A stretch of DNA of 16,756 bases from an uncultured Oscillospiraceae bacterium (GTDB lineage Bacteria; Bacillota_A; Clostridia; Oscillospirales; Oscillospiraceae). The notes below the pieces were generated by a model that had not been told where the DNA came from, ran no database searches, and saw only the letters and a program-made list of their open reading frames with translations. The translations under genes and the position numbers were made by a program. The stretch lies in the NCBI GenBank assembly GCA_934667865.1, contig CAKUMR010000007.1, forward strand, positions 1 through 16,756, written 5' to 3'. Below are positions 1 to 6,293 of the stretch, piece after piece; positions within the stretch are counted from its first letter, which is position 1, and every line of letters begins with the position of its first letter.

Positions 1-350
1 CAGTCGTTCAGGGCGGCGGTGTTGCCGATGTTGAAGATGGTGACGTCGCCGATGTTGGCGGTCAGGGTGTTGTTGTAATCGCCGGAAGCGGCGGTGACGA
101 CCTTAACTTCGACACCGGTCTTCTCGGTGTAGGTCGCGGCCAGCTGGGTCAGTGCCTCGTCGAACTCCGGCTTGAAGTTCAGGTAGTACACAGAACCCTT
201 CGCGGTATCGGTGTTGTTTTCGGACGGGGTGGACTCGGAAGAGGGCTCGTCAGAAGTGTTGGGCGTGCTGGGCTCTTCGTTGCCCTTGCAGCCGGCGAAC
301 AGGCAAGCGATCATTGCCAGAGCCAGAAGCAGTGCAAACAGTTTTTTCAT
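1..350 (-). CDS. ABC transporter sugar-binding lipoprotein (extracellular solute-binding family 1), 3' part beyond the window
   Basis: This is the N-terminal 116 codons of an extracellular solute-binding protein; the rest lies left of the window. It would bind a sugar or oligosaccharide outside the membrane and deliver it to an ABC permease. Reading from the ATG at 350-348, residues 1-21 form a lipoprotein signal peptide: MKK, a hydrophobic run, then the lipobox LFAGC with the lipidated Cys at 21. A Ser/Thr/Glu/Pro-rich linker follows, to about residue 50. The mature fold then begins with GSVYYLNFKPEFDEAL and a TEKTGVEVKVVTAASG segment, typical of clostridial family 1 sugar-binding proteins. 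A clear AGGAGGAAAG ribosome site (plus-strand 354-363) fixes the start. The promoter and the cre-like operator upstream suggest carbon catabolite control. The exact substrate cannot be told from this part. Confidence 0.88.
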   Translation of the reverse strand, partial: MKKLFALLLALAMIACLFAGCKGNEEPSTPNTSDEPSSESTPSENNTDTAKGSVYYLNFKPEFDEALTQLAATYTEKTGVEVKVVTAASGDYNNTLTANIGDVTIFNIGNTAALND

Positions 351-401
351 TTTCTTTCCTCCTAAGTAATTTTGCTGGATTCCTTGATTGTTACAGAAAG
401 C

Positions 402-417
402 TTGGAAACGTTTCCAA
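402..417. promoter_or_regulatory. cre-like palindromic operator (CcpA/LacI family site)
   Basis: A perfect 16-bp palindrome, TTGGAAACGTTTCCAA, that fits the catabolite-responsive element consensus TGNAANCGNTNNCA. It lies just downstream of the predicted start of transcription of the sugar-binding protein gene (about +6 to +21), a position where bound CcpA or a LacI-type repressor blocks transcription. Which protein binds is inference: both families recognise this central-CG palindrome. A second 10-bp palindrome, TGTAATTACA, lies at 421-430 between this site and the -10 box. Confidence 0.8.
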
Positions 418-429
418 ATCTGTAATTAC

Positions 430-458
430 AGTATAGCTTCTCCCGACTGTATTTGCAA
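430..458 (-). promoter_or_regulatory. SigA-type promoter of the sugar-binding lipoprotein gene
   Basis: On the minus strand, a -35 box TTGCAA (453-458) is followed after exactly 17 bp by a -10 box TATACT (430-435). Transcription would start near 423, giving a leader of about 70 nt that contains the cre-like palindrome. Confidence 0.75.
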
Positions 459-475
459 GCACTTTTCGTCGGGAA

Positions 476-502
476 TTGAAAACTTCGTCTGAATTGTATA
501 AA
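476..502 (+). promoter_or_regulatory. possible promoter of the D-Ala-D-Ala carboxypeptidase gene
   Basis: A TTGAAA (476-481) and a TATAAA (497-502) lie 15 bp apart on the plus strand, about 110 bp before the carboxypeptidase gene. The spacing is shorter than ideal, so this is tentative. It is the best candidate in the divergent intergenic stretch at 351-614. Confidence 0.4.
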
Positions 503-614
503 ACCACCCTTCCGGATTTGTGCATCTTCCACAAGACCATTCCTCGCAAAAAGCGGCATACCGGGCCGCGCCGGAACATACGCTTGTACCACAAACGATG
601 GAGGGGCTGATATT

Positions 615-1766
615 ATGTGGAAACGATGCTTTGCCGGACTGCTGGCGCTGGCGCTGCTGTTCGTCTGCCTGCCCGCCGTATCTGCGGCCGGACCGGAGAT
701 TGCGGCGCCTTCCGCCATTTTGATCGACGCGGCGACCGGCACGGTACTTTATGAGAAAAACGCGAACGAACGGCTGCGGCCGGCGTCCGTGACGAAGGTC
801 ATGACCCTGCTTCTGGTGATGGAGGCGCTGGACTCCGGCCGCATCGGCTGGGACGACATGGTCATCACCTCCGACGCCGCGGCGGGCAAGGGCGGCAGTC
901 AGGTCTATCTGGAGCCGGGCGAGCAGATGAGCATGGACGAGATGCTCAAGTCCGTGGTCGTCAGCTCGGCAAATGACTGCGCCACGGCGCTGGCGGAGCA
1001 CGTTTCCGGCAGCGAATCGGCCTTTGTCGAGCGGATGAACCAGCGCGCCGCCGAGCTCGGCCTGACGGACACGCATTTTGTCAACTGCACGGGACTGGAC
1101 GACGCGGCAGACGCCGCGGAGCACCTGACCACGGCGCACGATCTGGCCGTGATCTCCCGCGAGCTTCTGAAGCACGAGGCGATCAAAAAGTACACGACGA
1201 TCTGGATGGACACCGTGCGCGGCGGCCGCTTCGGTCTGGCAAACACCAACAAGCTCGTCCGCTTCTATGAGGGAACGACCGGCCTGAAAACCGGTTACAC
1301 CTCCGCTGCGGGACACTGCCTGGCGGCCTCGGCCCGGCGCGACGGCATCGAGCTGATCGCGGTCGTGCTGCACTGCAAGAGCTCCGCCGACCGCTTCGAG
1401 TCTGCCAAGGCGCTGCTGAACTACGGCTTTGCCAACTACGCGCTGGTTTCCGCCGAGCCGCCGGAGGCGCTGCCCTCCGTCCGGGTACGGCTGGGACGGG
1501 TGGGCACCATCCAGCCGGTCTTACAGGAGTCCGCGCCCATTCTGATCGAAAAGGGAATGCAGGCGGGGATCACGAAAACCGTCGAGCTGGAGGCGGAGAT
1601 CGAAGCACCGGTGCAGGCCGGACAGGAGCTGGGCCGGATGACGATCACCTCCGGCGGGGAGGTACTGGCCGAGATCCCCATCATCGCGCCGGAAACGGTG
1701 GAAAAGCTGACCTGGTGGGAGCTGACCGCGCGTCTGCTGCGCCGCATCTGCATGGGCGAGGCATAA
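615..1766 (+). CDS. dacF: D-alanyl-D-alanine carboxypeptidase (DacF/PBP5-type, peptidase S11)
   Basis: A secreted, membrane-associated penicillin-binding protein that trims the terminal D-Ala from peptidoglycan pentapeptides. Residues 1-24 are a signal peptide ending in a VSA cleavage site. All three serine-transferase motifs are present in the usual order: SVTK with nucleophile S58 and K61, SAN at 118-120, and KTG at 225-227. The C-terminal part (about 290-365) is the beta-rich PBP5 C-domain. The last 20 or so residues, including LTWWELTARLLRR, look like the amphipathic helix that anchors these enzymes to the membrane surface. The length of 383 aa is normal for the family. GGAGGGG at 599-605 supports the ATG at 615. 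The gene is transcribed alone, divergently from the sugar-binding protein. The choice of dacF over dacA or dacB is uncertain, because the sporulation genes that often follow dacF are absent here. Confidence 0.93.
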   Translation: MWKRCFAGLLALALLFVCLPAVSAAGPEIAAPSAILIDAATGTVLYEKNANERLRPASVTKVMTLLLVMEALDSGRIGWDDMVITSDAAAGKGGSQVYLEPGEQMSMDEMLKSVVVSSANDCATALAEHVSGSESAFVERMNQRAAELGLTDTHFVNCTGLDDAADAAEHLTTAHDLAVISRELLKHEAIKKYTTIWMDTVRGGRFGLANTNKLVRFYEGTTGLKTGYTSAAGHCLAASARRDGIELIAVVLHCKSSADRFESAKALLNYGFANYALVSAEPPEALPSVRVRLGRVGTIQPVLQESAPILIEKGMQAGITKTVELEAEIEAPVQAGQELGRMTITSGGEVLAEIPIIAPETVEKLTWWELTARLLRRICMGEA

Positions 1767-1768
1767 AA

Positions 1769-1797
1769 AACAGGGTGCTGCCTTGCAGCACCCTGTT
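1769..1797 (-). terminator. hairpin after dacF with its U-tract on the minus strand
   Basis: A perfect 12-bp stem (1769-1780 with 1786-1797) and a 5-nt loop start 2 nt after the dacF stop codon. On the plus strand no T-run follows. On the minus strand the stem is followed by a run of Ts, from the As at 1765-1770. It may still help end dacF transcripts, but as an intrinsic terminator it fits minus-strand transcription better. The right arm also forms one end of the inverted pair described under the 1786-2218 element. Confidence 0.5.
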
Positions 1798-1951
1798 CAG
1801 ACCGTCAAAAAAACCTATCCAGCTTAAAGTTACGGAGGGAAGGAAAGAGGAATACTACGTTTTTTGATTTTGAAAATCAAAAAACACGTGCGCTTTGCGC
1901 ACTGAGGGCACGCTGTTGGCGTGCCCTCTCGTCTTGTGCAGAATTTGACGC

Positions 1952-1984
1952 GCCGCAGGCGCTATAAAAAGCCTGCGGCTTTTT
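1952..1984 (+). terminator. intrinsic terminator
   Basis: A 9-bp GC-rich stem (1952-1960 with 1971-1979), a 10-nt A-rich loop and then TTTTTAT. This is the first clear plus-strand intrinsic terminator after dacF and probably stops read-through. It lies inside the palindrome-rich element. Confidence 0.65.
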
Positions 1985-2117
1985 ATGAAATTCTAGTATG
2001 AAAGGGAACCGTCACACCGAGCCGCAGCGAGGCGTTTCGGAGCGCAACCGCCGCAAAGCGGCGGCACTTAGCGCGGAGATGGGTTCCCTTTCGCGTTCAA
2101 TAACCCGCCGCAGCGAC

Positions 2118-2160
2118 CAAAATTGCAAAATAATACTACAAACTATATTTTGCAATTTTG
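2118..2160. repeat. AT-rich inverted repeat, 15-bp perfect arms
   Basis: The arms at 2118-2132 and 2146-2160 are perfect reverse complements around a 13-nt centre. It is strongly AT-rich in a GC-rich genome and is part of the palindromic element. Confidence 0.75.
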
Positions 2161-2164
2161 CTGG

Positions 2165-2206
2165 CAGCTTGTCAAAAAAGTCCATTTGGACTTTTTTGAC
2201 AAGCTG
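2165..2206. repeat. 20-bp perfect inverted repeat with a 2-nt centre
   Basis: The arms at 2165-2184 and 2187-2206 match perfectly around TT. It lies 10 bp before the -35 box of the ymdB promoter. No T-run follows on either strand, so it is not a standard terminator, though its arms contain 6-nt A and T runs. Confidence 0.8.
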
Positions 2207-2215
2207 AACAGGGTG

Positions 2216-2244
2216 TTGTCATTTCAGCGCGATTCCGTTATAAT
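2216..2244 (+). promoter_or_regulatory. SigA-type promoter of the ymdB-yhaO-yhaN-tatD operon
   Basis: TTGTCA (2216-2221), a 17-bp spacer and a perfect TATAAT (2239-2244). Transcription would start near 2251, about 25 nt before the ymdB start codon, leaving little room for leader regulation. The -35 box overlaps the outer end of the palindromic element, so that element may have contributed part of this promoter. Confidence 0.85.
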
Positions 2245-2274
2245 AATGGTATTGACTCAGAGAGGACAGGCATC

Positions 2275-3051
2275 ATGCAACTGAAACTGCTCGCCGTCGG
2301 TGATGTGGTCGCCACCGCCGGTCTGGATTATCTGACGGCCACCCTCCCCCGCCTAAAGCGGGAGAAACAAATCGATTTTTGCGTGGTCAACGGGGAAAAC
2401 ACCGCCGTTCTGGGGCTGCTGCCCCGGCAGGCCGAGGAAATCTTCAACGCCGGCGCGGATGTGATCACCATGGGCAACCACACCTGGGGCAAACGCGAGC
2501 TGATTCCATATATGGAAGAAACGAAGGGCATCCTGCGTCCGGCCAATCTCTCGCCGCAGCAGCCCGGCGTCGGCTGGGACGTGTTCGAAACGCGCTTCGG
2601 CAGCATTGCGGTCATCGACCTGATCGGCCGCTGCGGGATGGACTACACACCGGACAATCCCTTCCTTCTGGTGGAAAAAATCCTGCCAAAGCTGCACACG
2701 AAGCTGATCTTCGTCGAGCTGCACGCCGAGGCAACCTCGGAAAAGCTCGCCATGGGCTGGATGCTCGACGGTCGCGTCAGCGCCGTCTGGGGTACGCATA
2801 CCCATGTACAAACCGCCGATGAGCGCGTGCTGCCCCGCGGCACCGGCTATCTGACCGACCTCGGCATGACCGGCCCGCGCGATTCCGTGCTTGGCATCCG
2901 GCCGGAGCTTTCCATTCAGAAGTTCCGGGGCGACCTGACGCGCCGCTATGAGCCTGCGCCCGGCCCGCGCAAGCTGGAGGGCTGCGTTTTTACCGTCGAC
3001 GCCGGCAGCGGCCGCTGCGTCGGTACAGAAAGGGTGAGCCTGCATGATTAG
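2275..3051 (+). CDS. ymdB: YmdB-type metallophosphoesterase (TIGR00282 family, cyclic-nucleotide phosphodiesterase)
   Basis: A cytoplasmic calcineurin-like phosphoesterase. The Bacillus subtilis homologue hydrolyses 2',3'-cyclic nucleotides and affects biofilm and sporulation decisions; that role is known for the family, not shown here. The full set of metal ligands is visible in family order: D10 in VGDVV, E41-N42 in NGENTA, N68-H69 in MGNHTW, H150 in ELHAEATSEK, and H175 and H177 in GTHTHVQTAD. YLTDLGMTGPRDS near residue 192 is another family signature. At 258 aa it is close to the usual length of about 264. GAGAGG at 2260-2265 precedes the ATG. It is the first gene of the nuclease operon, and its end overlaps the next gene by 8 nt, which suggests translational coupling. 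Confidence 0.92.
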   Translation: MQLKLLAVGDVVATAGLDYLTATLPRLKREKQIDFCVVNGENTAVLGLLPRQAEEIFNAGADVITMGNHTWGKRELIPYMEETKGILRPANLSPQQPGVGWDVFETRFGSIAVIDLIGRCGMDYTPDNPFLLVEKILPKLHTKLIFVELHAEATSEKLAMGWMLDGRVSAVWGTHTHVQTADERVLPRGTGYLTDLGMTGPRDSVLGIRPELSIQKFRGDLTRRYEPAPGPRKLEGCVFTVDAGSGRCVGTERVSLHD

Positions 3052-4120
3052 ACTGCTGCACGCCGCGGACTTTCATCTGGATTCCGCATTCTCCGCGCTG
3101 CCGCCGGAGCGCGCGGCCGAACGCCGTCAGGAGCAGCGCTTCGCCTTGCAGGCGCTGGGCGCTCTGTGCCGCGAACGCGGCTGCGATGCGGTGCTGCTCT
3201 CCGGCGACCTGTTCGACAGCGCCCGCATCTATCGCGACACGCTCGACGCGCTGCGCCGCTTCTTTGCCGATTGCGGCGCGGAGGTATTTATTGCCGCGGG
3301 CAACCACGACTATCTCTCCCCCGGCTCGCCCTATCTGACGGAGACGTGGCCGGAAAACGTCCACATTTTCCCCACGCAGGAGATCTCCTGCGTTTCCGTG
3401 GAGCGCCTGCATCTGAACGTCTACGGCGCATCCTTCACCGCGCCGGAAGCGCCCGCGCTGCTGGAGGGCTTCCGCGTTTCTGACCCGCAGGCCGTCAACG
3501 TGATGGTGCTGCACGGCGACACGCAGCCCGCCTCGCCCTATGACCCCGTCACCTCCGCGCAGATCGCCGCCTCTGGGCTGGACTATCTGGCGCTGGGGCA
3601 TATCCACGCCGCCGGTTCCGTCAAGGCCGGGAAAACGCTCTGCGCATGGCCGGGCTGCCTGACCGGTCGCGGCTTTGACGAATGCGGTCAGAAGGGCGCG
3701 CTGCTGGTGGAGCTGGACGGCGCCTCCTGCCGGACAGAGTTTCTGCCCGTGCGGACACGCCGGTATGAAATTTTGCAGGTAGAAGCGGGGAGCGATCCCC
3801 TCGCGGCTGTGCTTGCCGCCCTGCCGCAGGGCGCGCAGGAGGACTGCTATCGCATTCTTTTCACCGGCGAGAGCGAGGGGCTGGATCTGCACGCGCTTTC
3901 GCGCGCGCTCGCGCCGCGGTTTTACAGTCTTTCCCTCCGCGACTGCACGGTTCCGAAAACGGAGCTCTGGGCGGGCTGCGGGGAGGACACCCTGCGGGGA
4001 CATTTTCTTCTGGAGCTCAAGCGCCGCTACGACGGCGCGGACGAACCCACGCGCCGCATCCTCGCGCAGGCAGCCCGGCTGACCCTTGCGCTGATGGACG
4101 GCAGGGAGGTCACACTATGA
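3044..4120 (+). CDS. yhaO: YhaO-type DNA repair exonuclease (SbcD/Mre11-like metallophosphoesterase)
   Basis: A predicted Mn-dependent nuclease, the Mre11/SbcD-like half of a two-protein DNA-end processing complex whose ATPase partner is the next gene. The N-terminal phosphoesterase domain shows all the expected motifs: D9 and H11 in ADFHLD, D55 in SGDLFD, N87-H88-D89 in AGNHDY, H157 in VLHGDT, and H186 and H188 in ALGHIHAAG. The C-terminal part after about residue 270 is less conserved and probably binds the partner ATPase. The length (358 aa) is a little under the roughly 400 aa of B. subtilis YhaO. Its start lies inside the last codons of ymdB, and its stop overlaps the next start by 4 nt (ATGA). 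The name follows the YhaO/YhaN pairing and not close identity to classical SbcD. Confidence 0.88.
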   Translation: MIRLLHAADFHLDSAFSALPPERAAERRQEQRFALQALGALCRERGCDAVLLSGDLFDSARIYRDTLDALRRFFADCGAEVFIAAGNHDYLSPGSPYLTETWPENVHIFPTQEISCVSVERLHLNVYGASFTAPEAPALLEGFRVSDPQAVNVMVLHGDTQPASPYDPVTSAQIAASGLDYLALGHIHAAGSVKAGKTLCAWPGCLTGRGFDECGQKGALLVELDGASCRTEFLPVRTRRYEILQVEAGSDPLAAVLAALPQGAQEDCYRILFTGESEGLDLHALSRALAPRFYSLSLRDCTVPKTELWAGCGEDTLRGHFLLELKRRYDGADEPTRRILAQAARLTLALMDGREVTL

Positions 4121-6291
4121 TCATCAAAAAAATGCGCGCTTCCTTCGGCAAGCTGCACGGAGAGCTGACGCTGCACGAGGGGATGAATCTCCTCTGCCTG
4201 CCGAATGAGGCCGGCAAGTCCACGTGGAGCGCCTTCCTGCTGGCAATGCTCTACGGCATCGACACCTCCGAGCGCGCCGGAAAGACCAATCAGGGTCTGC
4301 CCGCCAAGGAGCGCTACCGCCCGTGGGACGGCAGCCCCATGCAAGGCGCGGTCGAGCTGGTCTGGCGCGGCCGGGAGATCACCATCGAGCGCACGACCGC
4401 CGGGCGCATCCCTATGGGCGTGTTCCGTGCCTACGAGACCGCCGGCGGCGCGCCCGTGCCGGAGCTGACGGGCGAAAACTGCGGAAAGCTCCTGTGCGGC
4501 GTAGAGCGTTCTGTGTTTGAGAGGACCGCCTTTATCCGCCAGCTCGGCATGGCTGTGACGGAGGATGCCCAACTGGAGCAACGGCTCAACGCACTCGTCA
4601 CGACCGGCGAGGAGGGAAAATCCTACTCTCAGTTGGAAAAAGAACTGAAAAATCTGAAAAATAAGTGCTCCTACCGCGGAAGCGGGCAGATCCCGCGCCT
4701 GAGCGCGCGGGTCGTGGAGCTGGAAGAACGCCTTGCGCAGCTTCATGCCGCGCAGGATGAGGCGATGGTGCTCGCCGCGCAGCGTGAAGCCGCGCAGGAG
4801 CAGAAAGACCGCATGGATGCGCTGAAAGCGCGGGTCGACCGCGCGCAGAGCGCCCACCGCCGCGCCGGCTTTGAGGAGCTCAACAACCGGGTGCAGACGC
4901 AGGAGCTGCTGTGCCGCCGCCTGGAGGAGGGCTGTGCCGGTCTGCCGGACGAAGGCGAACTGCACCGCCTGCAAAAGCAGCTTGACACCGCACAGGATGC
5001 CCTGCGCACCGCGCAGATGGAAGCCGCCTTCGGCGCAAGCGAGGTGGAAAAGCCCGCCGCGCCGCAGGGCTTTTCGGGTCTGAGCGCGGAAGCTGCCAGA
5101 CAGCAGGCGGCGCAGGAGGTTGAGGAATACCGGCAGCTTCGCGAAGCGCAGCCGCCGAAAAAGCTGCTGCCGCTGCTTTTGTGCCTGCTGGCGGTCGCCG
5201 CGGGCGCGGGGCTGTTCTTCGTGCAGCGCTGGGCCGGACTTGCCCTTGCGGGCGCGGGACTGATCGCGCTGATCGTCGTGCTGATTTTCCTGAGCCGCCG
5301 CAGTGCAAAGGTGCAGGAGCGCCGCCGCAGCGCCGAGCTGATCCCGCTGCGCTACGGCGTGAAAACCTGCGATGAGATCACCGCGCAGGCGGAGTCCTAC
5401 GCGTCTACCATGGAGGAATATGCGGAGAAAAAGGCGGATTCCGACGCGCAGAAGGCGGCCTACGCCGCCGAGATCGACCGCATCCGTTCGCGCATCGACG
5501 GACTTGTCGCGCAGGTGCGTATCTTTGCGCCGGAGTGCGGCGACGCGGCTTCCTGCCGCGAGGCCGTTTCCACTGCAATCCGTGCACGGGAGCGTCTGAC
5601 CGCCGAGTGCCGCACGCGCGACGCCATGCGCCAGCAGAGTCAGTCCATGCAGCTGCTGCTTGGCAGCGAGGAGGCCGTGCAGGAGGACGCGGAGGCGCTG
5701 CGCTACGACCCGCAGGAGGTGGCGCACCGTCAGGAGCAGGCCGCGCAGGATCTTGCCCAGATCAACGCGCGCCTGTCACACAAGCGCGGGCAGATCTCCA
5801 TGCAGGGCGACGCCGTGGCGATGCAGGCCGAGCTGGAGCAGCTTGCCGAGCAGCTTGCCGCCGCGCAGGACACCGACCTTGCGCTGGACTATGCGCTCGC
5901 CGCACTGAAAAACGCGGATGAGGCGCTGCGCTCCCGTTTCTCCCCGCAGATCACCGCCGAGGCGGGCGCGATCCTCTCCGAGCTGACGGATGGGAAATAT
6001 CCCAACGTTCTTTTGCAGCCGGATATGCGCCTGTCGGTGCGGGAGGAGAACGGAACGGTCATGCGTCCCGCCGCCGCCATGAGCTGCGGCACGGCCGACC
6101 AGATGTATCTGGCACTTCGGCTGGCCATGTGCCGCCGTCTGCTGCCGCCGGACGCGCCGCTGATCCTCGACGACGCGCTGGTGAACTTTGACGACGCGCG
6201 TATGAAGCTGGCCATGCAGCTGCTGCGCCGCGAGGCGGAGACGCGGCAGATCCTGCTGTTCTCCTGCCACCGCCGGGAAAGCGAGGCGTGA
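4117..6291 (+). CDS. yhaN: YhaN-type AAA/SMC-like ATPase (SbcC/Rad50-like) with a transmembrane hairpin
   Basis: The Rad50/SbcC-like partner of the preceding nuclease. The N-terminus carries Walker A (LPNEAGKST, residues 28-36) and a Q-loop at RQLG (141-144). The ABC-type signature is SCGTADQ (656-662), Walker B with D-loop is LILDDALVNFDD (682-693), and the H-loop is H718. Between the two ATPase halves are long Glu/Gln/Ala/Arg-rich coiled-coil segments (about 170-340 and 395-620). Between these lie two adjacent hydrophobic helices at about 349-369 and 372-392, ending in SRRSAK. They stand where a classical Rad50 has its CxxC zinc hook, and no such hook is visible. The first Walker A position, normally Gly, is Leu28. 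At 724 aa it is shorter than the roughly 960 aa of B. subtilis YhaN. A membrane-anchored ATPase is inferred from the hydrophobicity. Confidence 0.85.
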   Translation: MIIKKMRASFGKLHGELTLHEGMNLLCLPNEAGKSTWSAFLLAMLYGIDTSERAGKTNQGLPAKERYRPWDGSPMQGAVELVWRGREITIERTTAGRIPMGVFRAYETAGGAPVPELTGENCGKLLCGVERSVFERTAFIRQLGMAVTEDAQLEQRLNALVTTGEEGKSYSQLEKELKNLKNKCSYRGSGQIPRLSARVVELEERLAQLHAAQDEAMVLAAQREAAQEQKDRMDALKARVDRAQSAHRRAGFEELNNRVQTQELLCRRLEEGCAGLPDEGELHRLQKQLDTAQDALRTAQMEAAFGASEVEKPAAPQGFSGLSAEAARQQAAQEVEEYRQLREAQPPKKLLPLLLCLLAVAAGAGLFFVQRWAGLALAGAGLIALIVVLIFLSRRSAKVQERRRSAELIPLRYGVKTCDEITAQAESYASTMEEYAEKKADSDAQKAAYAAEIDRIRSRIDGLVAQVRIFAPECGDAASCREAVSTAIRARERLTAECRTRDAMRQQSQSMQLLLGSEEAVQEDAEALRYDPQEVAHRQEQAAQDLAQINARLSHKRGQISMQGDAVAMQAELEQLAEQLAAAQDTDLALDYALAALKNADEALRSRFSPQITAEAGAILSELTDGKYPNVLLQPDMRLSVREENGTVMRPAAAMSCGTADQMYLALRLAMCRRLLPPDAPLILDDALVNFDDARMKLAMQLLRREAETRQILLFSCHRRESEA

Positions 6292-6293
6292 GC

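Larger units (their letters stand above)
1786..2218. repeat. palindrome-rich intergenic element bounded by imperfect terminal inverted repeats
   Basis: This stretch has no credible gene. The sequence at 1789-1800 is the exact reverse complement of 2204-2215 (CTGAACAGGGTG). The similarity extends outward to 1786/2218 with one mismatch, and inward across a shared TTTTTTGAC block, giving ends of about 30 nt with roughly 5-6 mismatches. Between the ends lie consecutive inverted repeats: 1859-1885 (13-bp arms, 1-nt centre), 1888-1902 (6 bp), 1904-1928 (10 bp), 1952-1979 (9 bp plus T-tract), 2000-2010 with 2082-2092 (11 bp, enclosing a 7-bp hairpin at 2048-2064), 2118-2160 (15 bp) and 2165-2206 (20 bp). 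This layout suggests a dispersed non-coding repeat or MITE-like element. Its copy number cannot be seen from this window. Confidence 0.6.

Noticed and set aside
426..1373. A 315-codon open frame on the minus strand antisense to dacF
   Set aside because: It lies opposite a gene with all three penicillin-binding motifs and a signal peptide, and has no ribosome site of note.
1998..2207. Open frame of 69 codons on the plus strand between dacF and ymdB
   Set aside because: It runs straight through several perfect inverted repeats, lacks a clear ribosome site and ends inside the 20-bp palindrome, so it is better explained as a translated non-coding repeat.
4027..5727. A 566-codon open frame on the minus strand antisense to yhaO/yhaN
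   Set aside because: It is rich in Arg, Leu, His and Gln as expected for a shadow frame of GC-rich coding DNA, and the plus strand has clear motif-bearing proteins with overlapping starts.
3044..6291. A possible new defence system built on the nuclease plus SMC-like ATPase pair
   Set aside because: The pair matches the widespread chromosomal YhaO/YhaN (SbcD/SbcC-like) housekeeping genes, with no integrase, toxin or other mobile-element genes around it.
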